A stretch of 64,000 nt of DNA from CAZDCD01 sp964503885. Its GTDB lineage: Bacteria > Bacteroidota > Bacteroidia > Bacteroidales > UBA10428. Positions 9,792 through 19,371 of this stretch are shown piece after piece. The notes below the pieces were generated by a model. It was not told where the DNA came from and did not search any database. It was given only the letters and a program-made list of their open reading frames with translations. The position numbers and the translations under genes were made by a program. The stretch spans positions 57,166 through 121,165 of the forward strand of contig CAZDCD010000013.1 of assembly GCA_964503885.1 (NCBI GenBank). The letters run 5' to 3'. Numbering within the stretch: position 1 is the stretch's first letter; each line of letters starts with the position of its first letter.

Positions 9792-10813
9792 ATAAACGAA
9801 TAGTAATAATCGGCGGTGGTATTGCCGGCATGGAAGCGGCGGCCGTTTTAAGCCGGCTTGATATTGATGTGCTCATCATTGAACAGAAAGAACAGCTTGG
9901 AGGTCATGTAAACAACTGGGATCACCTGTTTCCTTCCATCAGGCCTGCTTCAGAGATCATCAGGTCACTGATGCATGTTTTGAAAAACAAACACATTAAA
10001 ATATGCATCAATACCAACATAAAGGCATTAAGCAGGCAAAACGGCAAGTTTAAGGTGATGACCACTCTTAACCAGTCATTCAAAGCGGACGGAATATTGC
10101 TGGCCACCGGGTTTGACCTGTTTGATGCCAGAAAAAAAGAAGAATACGGGTATGGGATCTATGAAAATGTACTGACATCGGCAGATCTTGAGGCTAAATT
10201 TAAAAAAGGGAATGCAATCAAAACGGCATCGGGGAAAATTCCCCGACGCATTGCTATCATTCACTGTGTAGGATCAAGAGACGAAAAGTCTGGCAATTTT
10301 CATTGTTCAAAAGTCTGCTGTATTACAGCCGTGAAACAGGCGATTGAGATCAGGCAAAAATTACCCGATGCTGAAATTTTTTGCTTTTATATGGATCTCA
10401 GGATGTATGGAAAGGGTTTTGAAGAACTTTACCGTGAATCGCAGGAAAAATGGGGCATTCAGTTTATCAGGGGACGGCTTTCAGAAGCCGCTGAAAATCA
10501 TGACGGTTCATTGCAGATCAAATCTGAAGATACACTTTCCGGACGTCCGCTCAAGATGAATGTCGACATGGTTGTATTGATGATAGGCATAGTCCCTTCC
10601 CCGAGTACCCGTCTTATGGGTGATATGCTGGGTATTCATTTCAGTTCCGACGGATTTATCAGGCACTATGATGAACATCTTGCCAACAACAATACCAATA
10701 TCGAAGGTATTTTTACTGCCGGCACGGTGACTTCCCCTATGAGTATTACTGATACCATAGCTGATGCGCGTTCGGCTGCATTAAAAGCATTCGAGTATGT
10801 CACCCAAAGCTGA
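9788..10813 (+). CDS. HdrA/QmoA-like FAD-dependent subunit, short form
   Basis: The protein begins with an FAD-binding Rossmann motif IGGGIAGMEAA at residues 7-17, followed by an acidic strand end and EQLGGHVNN. Near residues 155-180 it has HCVGSRD and a CSKVCC cysteine cluster that are typical of HdrA and QmoA. An ATG-type second FAD motif (GIFTAGTV) is near residue 310. At 341 residues it lacks the N-terminal Fe-S and C-terminal ferredoxin extensions of methanogen HdrA, so those clusters are presumably supplied by the neighbouring small proteins. It sits between the HdrB-like and small ferredoxin genes and is predicted to be the flavin hub of the complex. Confidence 0.87.
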   Translation: MNKRIVIIGGGIAGMEAAAVLSRLDIDVLIIEQKEQLGGHVNNWDHLFPSIRPASEIIRSLMHVLKNKHIKICINTNIKALSRQNGKFKVMTTLNQSFKADGILLATGFDLFDARKKEEYGYGIYENVLTSADLEAKFKKGNAIKTASGKIPRRIAIIHCVGSRDEKSGNFHCSKVCCITAVKQAIEIRQKLPDAEIFCFYMDLRMYGKGFEELYRESQEKWGIQFIRGRLSEAAENHDGSLQIKSEDTLSGRPLKMNVDMVVLMIGIVPSPSTRLMGDMLGIHFSSDGFIRHYDEHLANNNTNIEGIFTAGTVTSPMSITDTIADARSAALKAFEYVTQS

Positions 10814-10819
10814 TTATCC

Positions 10820-11152
10820 ATGAGAAATTTCGGATTCGAGATAGCAAACGACAGGCAGATCGATTATGATACACATAATCACCGGATCCTCAATTTCATA
10901 CTTGAAAGCGAACCTTCTTTTATGGCATGCTTGTCGTGTGGCGGATGTACGGCCACGTGCAGTGCAGGTAATCTTATTGATTTCAATATCAGGAGGTTAA
11001 ATCTGCTATTGCGGCTCGGTGAGATCGGTGATCTTGAAAAAGAGATCAACAAATGCATGTTGTGCGGCAAATGCATATTGGTGTGTCCGAGAGGTATAAA
11101 TACCCGGAATGTGATCCTGAAAATCAAAGAAGCTGTTGTAAAATTCACTTGA
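10820..11152 (+). CDS. Small HdrC/QmoC-like 4Fe-4S protein
   Basis: This 110-residue protein has two four-cysteine motifs: CLSCGGCTATCSAG near residue 35 and CMLCGKCILVCPRG near residue 77. The first has Ser-Ala in place of the usual Pro after the fourth Cys. It is a second HdrC-type electron carrier in the same operon, starting 6 bp after the HdrA-like gene and ending 1 bp before the membrane subunit. A likely role is to pass electrons between the soluble flavin part and the membrane protein. Confidence 0.85.
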   Translation: MRNFGFEIANDRQIDYDTHNHRILNFILESEPSFMACLSCGGCTATCSAGNLIDFNIRRLNLLLRLGEIGDLEKEINKCMLCGKCILVCPRGINTRNVILKIKEAVVKFT

Positions 11153-11153
11153 T

Positions 11154-12980
11154 ATGACCTACCATCCCTTCGTGCTGCCCTTTACTGCGGGACTCATCAT
11201 CCTGCTGATGATCATGGTTGTCAGAGTATGGAATTGGATCGTCGTTCTGGAAGCGAAAGATAAAAAAAGGATCCGGCTAAACATTTTTTCGTTCAGGTCG
11301 GCAGAAGCTGTAAAAGAGGTATTCCTGGAAAGCCTGCTGCACCGGAAAATCTTCAGGGCCAACCCGGTACTCGGATATATGCATATGAGCCTGGCGTTTG
11401 GCTGGTTTTTGCTCATCATCCTGGGTAACCTGCAGGCTCAGTTTTACAGCGAGAATATGCTGCACCCTCCTTACTTCCCGATTTTTTTCAATTTCTTTGT
11501 GACCACCCCGGGCAATTATCCGTTCAGGCATGTCATGGAATTTACCATGGATTTGTTGTTGCTGTTTATCCTCAGCGGATTGATGATAGCCATCATCAAA
11601 AGATTCTATGCAAGAATAGTAGGAATGAAGAAAACCACCCACCTGAAATTTTTTGACAGGCTGGCTTTGTCGTCGCTGTGGCTGATTTTTCCTTTGAGGC
11701 TTCTTGCAGAAAGTTTTACTTCGGGGGCATTCCATAATGGGAATTTTCTTACCGGATCGCTGGGCAAAGCGTTTGCATCGTTTCTGCCTGTATCGGCTCT
11801 GGCAATGCCTGCATGGTGGGCTTATTCGCTTGCTCTGGGAGCTTTTTTTATTGCGTTACCCTTTTCCAGGTATATGCATATTCCCGCAGAGATGGTATTG
11901 ATCTTTCTGCGGAATTATGGGGTCAAAACCCGCAGAGAATTCACTTCCTTTTCTGATGTGGAGGTGCATTCATGCTCTCGGTGCGGATTATGCATCGACA
12001 CCTGTCAGATCATGAGCTCACTGGGAAAAAATGAGATGCAGTCGGTTTATTTTATTCGTTCGATTCGTGAGAATACCCTCGATAACCAGAAATTGTTTAC
12101 CTGCATGTTGTGTGGAAGATGTGAAAGTGTGTGTCCGGTAGGCATTCAGCTTTCTGATCTGCGGATTACACAACGAACAAAAAACGGCGTGAAGAATACA
12201 TCCACCTATGATTTTTTGATTCCTCCTGATTATAAGATTGCTGATGTGGTTTATTTTGCAGGTTGTATGACCCACCTGACGCCGGCCATAAAAAAATCAA
12301 TGCTGAAGATATTCGACATCGCAGGCGTAAATTATTATTTTATGGATTCTGATAAGGAAGCCTGCTGCGGACGCCCGCTGATTCAGGCCGGCCATTATGA
12401 GGTTGCCGGTAAGCTCATTGAATACAACAAACAGCTGATCAGGCAATCGAAGGCAAAGGTGCTGGTCACTTCATGTCCGATATGTTACCGCACTTTCAGG
12501 GAGGACTATAAGCTTGATATCCATGTCATGCATCATACCGAATATATCCTGAAACTTATTGAGGTAGGAATCCTGCTGGTGAACAGGCAGGACATCAATG
12601 CTGTGTATCATGATCCGTGTGAACTTGGACGTGGGCTTGGAATCTACGATCCGCCCAGGATACTTCTGAATAAGATCGCCAGGTTGAACCATCACGGGAA
12701 TGAAAAGCAAAACTCGTTGTGCTGTGGGGGCAGTCTGGCTAGCTTTAATCTGACAACAGAACAACGCAATAAAATCAGGGATGATACATTGGACAAGCTG
12801 TTAAGCAGGAATCCCGACAAACTTATAACAGCCTGTCCGTTATGCAAGAAAACGTTTGGTAAAGGCACACAGGTAGTCGTTGAGGATATCGCGGAGATAG
12901 TGGCTTCGGCAGCATATGCACCTGTCAGGAAGTCAATTGTCAGGGATACAGTATATGAATCCGAGCTGGCTGTTCAATAA
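11154..12980 (+). CDS. Membrane HdrE-HdrD fusion: NarI-like cytochrome domain plus Fe-S and two CCG domains
   Basis: The 608-residue protein joins two parts. Residues 1 to about 245 hold about five to six hydrophobic segments with scattered His, as in NarI/HdrE heme b subunits. Then come two [4Fe-4S] motifs (CSRCGLCIDTCQ near 275, CMLCGRCESVCPVG near 317). Two CCG domains follow: AGCMTHLTP...CCGRPL at about 370-405, and HDPCELGRG...CCGGS at about 485-525 with CPLCKKTF near the end. It resembles HdrE fused to HdrD and the QmoC/DsrMK type of quinone-linked modules. As the last gene of the operon it should tie the soluble Hdr-like complex to the quinone pool. Confidence 0.88.
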   Translation: MTYHPFVLPFTAGLIILLMIMVVRVWNWIVVLEAKDKKRIRLNIFSFRSAEAVKEVFLESLLHRKIFRANPVLGYMHMSLAFGWFLLIILGNLQAQFYSENMLHPPYFPIFFNFFVTTPGNYPFRHVMEFTMDLLLLFILSGLMIAIIKRFYARIVGMKKTTHLKFFDRLALSSLWLIFPLRLLAESFTSGAFHNGNFLTGSLGKAFASFLPVSALAMPAWWAYSLALGAFFIALPFSRYMHIPAEMVLIFLRNYGVKTRREFTSFSDVEVHSCSRCGLCIDTCQIMSSLGKNEMQSVYFIRSIRENTLDNQKLFTCMLCGRCESVCPVGIQLSDLRITQRTKNGVKNTSTYDFLIPPDYKIADVVYFAGCMTHLTPAIKKSMLKIFDIAGVNYYFMDSDKEACCGRPLIQAGHYEVAGKLIEYNKQLIRQSKAKVLVTSCPICYRTFREDYKLDIHVMHHTEYILKLIEVGILLVNRQDINAVYHDPCELGRGLGIYDPPRILLNKIARLNHHGNEKQNSLCCGGSLASFNLTTEQRNKIRDDTLDKLLSRNPDKLITACPLCKKTFGKGTQVVVEDIAEIVASAAYAPVRKSIVRDTVYESELAVQ

Positions 12981-12991
12981 ATCCCGGGCTT

Positions 12992-13840
12992 TCAACCGGT
13001 TGATAATTTTTCTGTTCTGGCGGCTTCCCAACCTATTATAGCCTGTTTCCGGATAACATCCCAGCGGTACCCGCCAGGAAGTCCGGTACTTTTTATCACC
13101 CTATGGCAGGGGATCAGGTAAGCTACCGGATTTTTTCCTATGGCTGCCCCGGTCGCCCTCTGCGCCTGAGGATAACCAGTGTAACCGGCAATTGCCTGGT
13201 AGGTGGTAAGTTTTCCTTCCGGAATCTGCAACAATGCCCTCCATATCTTAAGCTGAAATGGTGATCCGTGAATATGCAGGTTTATGCGGGCTTTGTTCTT
13301 CAGCCCCATTTCAAAGAATTGCTTCACTTTCTCATGCAGTAAATCTTGTTCCTCGGTTATTTTCGCACGGGGCCATTCGTTTTTCAGCATGAAGATTGCC
13401 TGATCCGGATCATCCAAAAAGAACAGATTGCATATACCCTTTGATGTTGAGGCGGTTACATAGCGTCCAAATATTGAGGGATAAATTCCAAATCTGATTG
13501 TCAGGTTCATTCCGCCATTTCTGTATTCCCCGGGTGTCATACCCTCGATAGTTACAAACAGGTCGTGCAACCTTCCGGTACCGGATAAACCCGATTCAAA
13601 TGAAGCTTGCAGAAGAGAAATATCCTTCGTTAACATCGATTTGACATACTCAAGCGTAAGAAACTGTATGAATTTTTTAGGGCTGATGCCGGCCCATTCA
13701 CTGAAAATCCGCTGAAAATGAAAAGGGCTCATGGATACATGATCAGCGATCTCTTCAAGCGAAGGCTGCTCTTTATATTGTTGCTGAATGTAACCAATAG
13801 CTTTAGCTATCTTGTCGTAGTGATCCATTTTTTTCGGCAA
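12992..13840 (-). CDS. AraC-domain methylated-DNA-protein cysteine methyltransferase (Ada-like)
   Basis: The N-terminal 100 residues form an AraC-type double helix-turn-helix (LEEIADHVSMSPFHFQRIFSEW). The C-terminal half is an O6-alkylguanine-DNA alkyltransferase with the acceptor cysteine in IPCHRVI near residue 245, and the downstream GGYRWD segment. The Ada N-terminal zinc/phosphotriester domain is absent, so the protein should repair O6-alkylguanine and perhaps act as a regulator, but cannot sense methylphosphotriesters in the Ada way. It converges with the Hdr-like operon, with 11 bp between the two stop codons. Confidence 0.93.
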   Translation of the reverse strand: MPKKMDHYDKIAKAIGYIQQQYKEQPSLEEIADHVSMSPFHFQRIFSEWAGISPKKFIQFLTLEYVKSMLTKDISLLQASFESGLSGTGRLHDLFVTIEGMTPGEYRNGGMNLTIRFGIYPSIFGRYVTASTSKGICNLFFLDDPDQAIFMLKNEWPRAKITEEQDLLHEKVKQFFEMGLKNKARINLHIHGSPFQLKIWRALLQIPEGKLTTYQAIAGYTGYPQAQRATGAAIGKNPVAYLIPCHRVIKSTGLPGGYRWDVIRKQAIIGWEAARTEKLSTG

Positions 13841-13905
13841 AGGAAATACGGATTGATGAATTGTACAACCCGATAATTGCGGATCTTGTCAGATCGGATA
13901 CCGTT

Positions 13906-15000
13906 TCAGACAGATGTCTTCAGGCTACTTCTTGTTTCAAAATCCTCAATAGCAAGAGATATTAACCTGTCGATAAGTTCTTTGTATGACACACCGCTAT
14001 ACTCCCACAATTTCGGGTACATGCTTATTTCTGTAAAACCGGGTATGGTATTTATTTCATTCACATAAATCGTTGCATCGGGACTGAGGAACATATCTAC
14101 TCTTGCCATTCCTGAACACTCAAGAATTCTGAATGTCTTAACAGCCATCTCCTGCATTTTTTTTTTGATGTTTTCAGGAATGCTGGCCGGGATTTCAAGC
14201 AAAGCGCCGTGTTCATTGATATACTTGGCAGAATAGGAATAAAATTCTTCCCGGGGTATGATTTCACCAAGGGCCGAAGCCATGGGGAGTTCATTACCCA
14301 GAACGGCGCATTCAATTTCACGGCCTTTTATCTCCTCTTCAACCAGAACCTTAAGGTCATACCGGAAAGCCTCCTCAATAGCCTGGTCATACGTTTCTTC
14401 ATCTTTCGCCTTGGATATGCCTACTGACGATCCCAGGTTGACGGGTTTTACGAATACAGGAGAACCAAGTTCAGATCGAATCCTGGTATATGGATAATCC
14501 TTTTTGTTTGCATGATTAAGCACGATGAACCTGGCATTGGGAATACCCGCGTCCCGCATCAGCCGTTTCATTACATCTTTGTCCATTCCCACCGCTGAAC
14601 CCAGAATTCCGGCACCCACACAGGGAATATTGGCCAGTTTTGCCAGACCCTGTATTGTTCCGTCTTCTCCATAGGGACCATGCAATACAGGAAAAATCAC
14701 GTCGATAGTTGAAACTGGTTTTTGTTTACCGAGGTTAACAAGCTGACTGCTCTTACCGGTTGGTGTGAGGGCAACTTCATTTTCACCCTGGTTAAGCTGT
14801 ATCAGTTTCGGATTATCAGCATTCAGCAGTTGCATGGAATTTTCATTCAGGAACCACCTGCCGTCGCGGTCGATACCGATGAGCACCGGATCGTATTTCT
14901 TCCTGTCGAGTGATTCAATTACGTTTTTGGCCGACTGCAACGACACTTCGTGTTCGGCCGAACGGCCTCCGAAAATAATGGCTACCTTGATCTTGCCCAT
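13906..15000 (-). CDS. ddl: D-alanine--D-alanine ligase
   Basis: The 364-residue ATP-grasp enzyme joins two D-alanines for peptidoglycan synthesis in the cytosol. Family motifs are present: FGGRSAEHEVS at residues 10-20, HGPYGEDGTIQG near 110, the glycine-rich SVGISKA ATP lid near 195, REIECAVLGN near 232, and the metal-binding NEINTIPGFT near 322. Length fits the larger VanA/Ddl type. No operon partner is evident; 66 bp separate it from the Ada-like gene, which could be co-transcribed downstream. Confidence 0.96.
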   Translation of the reverse strand: MGKIKVAIIFGGRSAEHEVSLQSAKNVIESLDRKKYDPVLIGIDRDGRWFLNENSMQLLNADNPKLIQLNQGENEVALTPTGKSSQLVNLGKQKPVSTIDVIFPVLHGPYGEDGTIQGLAKLANIPCVGAGILGSAVGMDKDVMKRLMRDAGIPNARFIVLNHANKKDYPYTRIRSELGSPVFVKPVNLGSSVGISKAKDEETYDQAIEEAFRYDLKVLVEEEIKGREIECAVLGNELPMASALGEIIPREEFYSYSAKYINEHGALLEIPASIPENIKKKMQEMAVKTFRILECSGMARVDMFLSPDATIYVNEINTIPGFTEISMYPKLWEYSGVSYKELIDRLISLAIEDFETRSSLKTSV

Positions 15001-15135
15001 AATGATATTTTATACAAACATAGCAGAAGTATGGTTAGGATGAAATAAAAATTTTAAACAATGGTCAGTGTTCACAACAATTTTCCCAAATTCCCTATAT
15101 TTATACAATTTATTCCCTGAACAATAATAGTTACT

Positions 15136-16701
15136 ATGGCAAACCTGTTTGGCAAATACATGGCCGGCATTGTTAAGGAGCTGTCATACCGAAGAATACT
15201 CAATATATTCGGTGCCGTTGTATTGCTGGTTATCCTTCACAATATAGCCATCAGGGATTACCTCTTGTTTCACGTTCTCGTGGAAATATTCTCAATCATC
15301 GTTGCATTTGCCTTGTTTATTATTACCTGGAATTCCAAAAATATTCTCGATAACAGTTACCTGATCATCATTGGAATTGCAGCCTTTTTTATTGGTCTGC
15401 TTGATTTGTTCCATGCCTTGTCATATAAGGGGATGAATTTTCTTTTCGATTCTGCAAACTATGCCAGTGAATTCTGGATCGCCGCGCGTTTCTTTACAGC
15501 AGTGATCTTTCTTACTGGATTCTACTTTCTGAACAGTAAGATCAGGTTATCGTATGAATTGCTTTTCCTGATTTATTCTGTGGTTACTATTCTGATAATC
15601 TTATCTATCCTGTACTGGAAGATTTTCCCGGTTTGTTATGTGGAGAATTTCGGCCAGACCAGGTTTAAAATAGTGAGTGAATATGTGATTATCCTGGTAT
15701 TTCTTCTGACCATCTATTTTCTTTTAAAAAACCGGCACAATTTTTATAAAGATGTATATTATTTTCTTTTGCTGACACTTATTTTTTCCGTAGCCGCTGA
15801 ATTATGCTTTTCACTCTATTTTTCGGTTTATGGATTGTTTAACCAGTTAGGGCATTATTTTAAGCTGGCCGCATATTTTATGCTCTATAAAGCCATTGTT
15901 GAAACAGCCTTTCTGAAACCCAATGAGATCATTTACCGCAATCTGGCGAAAAGCCGTGAAAAAATTAATCAGATCAACAAACAGTTGCAGGATCAGATCA
16001 ATACCCGTGACAAACTTTTTTCGGTTATAGCCCACGATCTGAGGAGTCCGTTTACTGCCCTGATCTGGTATGCAGAGCTGCTATACAAAGAGGGAGACAA
16101 ATTAACTCCGGAAAAGATCAGGGAATACAACGAGGTAATATTGAAGATTGCGAACAATACTATTTCATTGCTTGAAAATCTGCTTGACTGGGCCAGGCTG
16201 AAGTCAGGTACCACACAAACATTTTTTACCCATCTTAATATACAGGAAGTTATCCGGGAAACTGCGGCAATGTACTCATGGATCGCCAGAAATAAGAACA
16301 TTGCTTTGCAAACCGATATCGATAAGGATGCAGATTGGGTTTATGCAGACAGGGAAATGGTTAAAACTATTCTCCGTAACCTTATATCCAATGCCCTGAA
16401 ATTTACACATAAGGGAGGTACAGTTACCCTGATGGCATCAGGGTTCAATGGTCATATTAAGATTACTGTAAAGGACACAGGAATTGGCATTGATACTTTA
16501 GAAATGAATAAACTTTTCACAGAGGACAATAGCCATACCACACGGGGAACCGATAATGAGAAAGGTTCGGGCCTTGGGCTGCATTTATGTATGGAATTTG
16601 TGGAAAAAAACAACGGAAAGATCTGGGTGGAAAGTGAAAAAGGGACAGGTACCAGTTTTATATTCACCCTGCCGAAGGCGACAGGTACTCCGGCAGAATA
16701 G
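15136..16701 (+). CDS. MASE3-type membrane sensor histidine kinase
   Basis: This 521-residue protein begins with about eight hydrophobic segments (residues 20-255). They include the DLFHALSYKGM and SEFWIAARFF segments that mark the MASE3 integral membrane sensor domain. A short coiled linker leads to a HisKA domain with the phospho-acceptor His near residue 300 (FSVIAHDLRSPF). The ATPase domain carries N (LISNALKFTHKGG), G1 (KDTGIGID) and G2 (GSGLGLHL) boxes. No response regulator is adjacent, so the partner is unknown. The MASE3 ligand is also unknown. Confidence 0.92.
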   Translation: MANLFGKYMAGIVKELSYRRILNIFGAVVLLVILHNIAIRDYLLFHVLVEIFSIIVAFALFIITWNSKNILDNSYLIIIGIAAFFIGLLDLFHALSYKGMNFLFDSANYASEFWIAARFFTAVIFLTGFYFLNSKIRLSYELLFLIYSVVTILIILSILYWKIFPVCYVENFGQTRFKIVSEYVIILVFLLTIYFLLKNRHNFYKDVYYFLLLTLIFSVAAELCFSLYFSVYGLFNQLGHYFKLAAYFMLYKAIVETAFLKPNEIIYRNLAKSREKINQINKQLQDQINTRDKLFSVIAHDLRSPFTALIWYAELLYKEGDKLTPEKIREYNEVILKIANNTISLLENLLDWARLKSGTTQTFFTHLNIQEVIRETAAMYSWIARNKNIALQTDIDKDADWVYADREMVKTILRNLISNALKFTHKGGTVTLMASGFNGHIKITVKDTGIGIDTLEMNKLFTEDNSHTTRGTDNEKGSGLGLHLCMEFVEKNNGKIWVESEKGTGTSFIFTLPKATGTPAE

Positions 16702-16756
16702 AGAGGCGGGTTGATACGCTGACAAGGCATTCCGGCCGGGAATTTCAGTTTCGGTA

Positions 16757-16873
16757 TTATTCAGGATACCTGCCCGACATCTGGCGCTTCATCATCCAAC
16801 CAGGGTATTCAGGAAGAAGTTCGCTTATTTCATCGGCGGTTAGGTGTAATTTCACAGAAGCCATGTTATCCAT
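16757..16873 (-). pseudogene. 38-codon open frame resembling the N-terminus of pterin-4a-carbinolamine dehydratase
   Basis: On the reverse strand a short frame runs from ATG at 16873 (a second in-frame ATG is at 16864) to TAA at 16757. Its first 20 or so residues contain LTADEISELLPEYPGW, close to the LTxEEIxxLLxxLPGW opening of the PCD/DCoH (PhhB) family. After PGW the similarity ends and the frame stops, well short of the roughly 95 residues of a whole enzyme. It looks like a relic with only the first helix left. A chance match is possible given the shortness. The rest of the 298-bp gap holds no gene I can support. Confidence 0.35.
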
Positions 16874-16999
16874 TAGCTGTTCATTTCCATTATTTTCTGA
16901 TAATTCTTCACAAATCAATAGTATACCTGCAGTTTACCGCATCAACGGAATATGCTTATGCAACCAGTTTAAATTTTCCTTGTCGTTACTATAAAATGA

Positions 17000-19333
17000 A
17001 TGAGCATGAAGAAAATTGTTGGCTTGGTTATAGTATTATGTTTCATACTAAATGAAACGCAGGCACAAACACTTCAACAGACTATTCGCGGATCGGTTGT
17101 GGATAAAGACACAAGGTTGCCGTTAGTAGGGGTTAACCTTGTGATTGAGCCATCAGATCCTCCTGCAGGTGCCGTTACCGATTTTAAAGGTGAATTTATT
17201 TTTGATAAATTGAATGTGGGCAGATACAACCTTATAATCGGCTACCTTGGTTATGAATCAAAAACAATACCTAATGTAGTTTTGGATGCCGGTAAAGAAG
17301 TTGTTCTTGAAATCGAGCTCACCGAATCGGTGCTTGAACTTGATGCGGTAGTCATTAATGGAAAAGCTCATAAAGCAGAGGCATTAAACAAGATGAGCTC
17401 GGTAAGTGCAAGGTCATTTACCATAGAAGAAACCAAACGCTATGCAGGAAGCATCAGCGACCCTGCGCGTGCTGCAATGTCGTATGCAGGTGTCACAGGC
17501 GATCCGGGGGGCGATAATTCCATTATCATACGTGGCAATTCCCCACGTGGTTTATTGTGGCGTCTCGAAGGGATTGAGATCCCCAATCCGAATCATTTTG
17601 CCGAAGAAGGTTCTACAGGAGGACCAATAAGCATTTTAAACAGTACAACATTAGATAATTCTGACTTTTTTACCGGGGCTTTTCCTGCCGAATATGGCAA
17701 CGCCTATTCGGGAGTATTTGACATAAACCTGCGTAAAGGCAACAACCAGAAGCACGAATATTCTTTTCAGGCCGGATTTCTGGGTACGGATTGTTCTATG
17801 GAGGGTCCTTTCAGCAAAGATTATTCAGGATCATATCTGATTAATTATCGCTATTCCACACTGGCTATTCTTAATTCAATTGGTGTAAAGATAGCCGGTG
17901 ATGCGGTACCCAAATTTCAGGATCTGACATATAAAATATATCTGCCGGCAAACAAGTTGGGAACATTTACACTTTTTGGAATAGGAGGAATTAGCAATAT
18001 ACATGAAACAGGTAATTACTGGACAAACGACTTTGGATCAGGAATGGGTGCTACAGGATTGAGTCATCTTTTCCATTTGAATGAAAGCACGTATATAAAA
18101 AGCACGCTGGTCTTTACAGGAAGCATGAATAATTGGAAATATACAGAGGATGACAGTTCAACAAACTTCTATTATGAAGGACAGGATGATTTCATCTATA
18201 AAACCATTAGGGGATCGGTTTCATTAAGTAAAAAATTCAATGCTGCAAATACAATTAAAACAGGTATTATATACAGCGACCTGAGCTTCAACCTATACAA
18301 CAGGGAATATTCGATCGAGGATAAAGAACTGATTACACATTTGAACAGAAGCGGAAGTACCGGCCTGTGGCAGGGATACGTGAACTGGAAATTCAGGCCG
18401 GCAGAAAAGCTAACCGTGAACAGCGGGATGCACGCCATGTATTTTTTGCTCAATGATCGCTATTCGATTGAACCACGCATAGGACTGAGGTGGGAGTTGA
18501 ATCCCATGAATATTCTTAGTGCCGGCTTTGGTATACACAGCAAGATAGAAACATTAACCAACTACTATGCGCAACATGAACTCCCGGACGGCACTTACGA
18601 AATGCCAAACAAAAATCTCGATCTGGCACATGCAAATCATTATGTAATCGGATATGAAAAAAGGCTTTCAAAAAACCTGTACCTGAAGTTTGAGGTCTAT
18701 TATCAGGATTTATACCATGTGCCTGTTGAAGATAATGATACCAGTTATATTTCAGCACTTAATTACACTTCAGGCTATACATCAACGCCGTTTGCCAACA
18801 AAGGAACCGGCAGGAACTATGGGATTGAGCTAACCGTTGAGCGTTTTTTTGCCAGCCACTATTATTTCCTGTTTACCGCCTCCCTATATGATTCACGCTA
18901 TGTTGCCGGAGATGGTATTGAAAGAAATACAGCCTTTAATGGCAACTATGTCACTAATATTTTGGCAGGTAAGGAGTTCCCGGTTGGACGAAAGGAATCG
19001 GGTAATACATTGAATATTAGCACCAGAGGAATATTGGCAGGAGGAAGAAGGTTTACACCAATTAACCGCGTTGAATCTGAAAATGCCGGGTATACGATCA
19101 GAGACTGGCATCAGCCACTGGCCGCACAGTATGACGATTTTAACAGGATTGATTTAAAGATTACTTTTAAAAGAAACAGGAAAGCAACAACAAGGTATTG
19201 GGAACTTGACATTCAAAATGTTACAAACAGGCTGAATGTTGCAGGCGATTACTGGGACAGGGAAATCAATGATATAAATACATGGACCCAGCTTGGATTC
19301 GTTCCGGTATTTAATTACCGGATTGAATTTTGA
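17000..19333 (+). CDS. TonB-dependent receptor with carboxypeptidase-regulatory-like N-domain
   Basis: The 777-residue product has a signal peptide (cut after about residue 22, QAQ). A CarboxypepD_reg-like beta-sandwich follows (IRGSVVDKDTRLPLVGVNLV, residues 28-110). Next come a TonB plug with IIIRGNSPRGLLWRLEG near residue 175 and a long beta-barrel ending in a terminal Phe. It is an outer-membrane importer of an unknown ligand. No SusD gene or sigma/anti-sigma pair is next to it. It is clearly paralogous to the receptor at 37885-40548, sharing plug motifs such as FAEE/FADF after PNP-HF and the GAFPAE-GNA-SGVFDINLR block. It lacks that protein's STN domain. Confidence 0.9.
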   Translation: MSMKKIVGLVIVLCFILNETQAQTLQQTIRGSVVDKDTRLPLVGVNLVIEPSDPPAGAVTDFKGEFIFDKLNVGRYNLIIGYLGYESKTIPNVVLDAGKEVVLEIELTESVLELDAVVINGKAHKAEALNKMSSVSARSFTIEETKRYAGSISDPARAAMSYAGVTGDPGGDNSIIIRGNSPRGLLWRLEGIEIPNPNHFAEEGSTGGPISILNSTTLDNSDFFTGAFPAEYGNAYSGVFDINLRKGNNQKHEYSFQAGFLGTDCSMEGPFSKDYSGSYLINYRYSTLAILNSIGVKIAGDAVPKFQDLTYKIYLPANKLGTFTLFGIGGISNIHETGNYWTNDFGSGMGATGLSHLFHLNESTYIKSTLVFTGSMNNWKYTEDDSSTNFYYEGQDDFIYKTIRGSVSLSKKFNAANTIKTGIIYSDLSFNLYNREYSIEDKELITHLNRSGSTGLWQGYVNWKFRPAEKLTVNSGMHAMYFLLNDRYSIEPRIGLRWELNPMNILSAGFGIHSKIETLTNYYAQHELPDGTYEMPNKNLDLAHANHYVIGYEKRLSKNLYLKFEVYYQDLYHVPVEDNDTSYISALNYTSGYTSTPFANKGTGRNYGIELTVERFFASHYYFLFTASLYDSRYVAGDGIERNTAFNGNYVTNILAGKEFPVGRKESGNTLNISTRGILAGGRRFTPINRVESENAGYTIRDWHQPLAAQYDDFNRIDLKITFKRNRKATTRYWELDIQNVTNRLNVAGDYWDREINDINTWTQLGFVPVFNYRIEF

Positions 19334-19371
19334 ATAGAAAGTTTTAATTTATTACCTATTCAGTGTGATTT

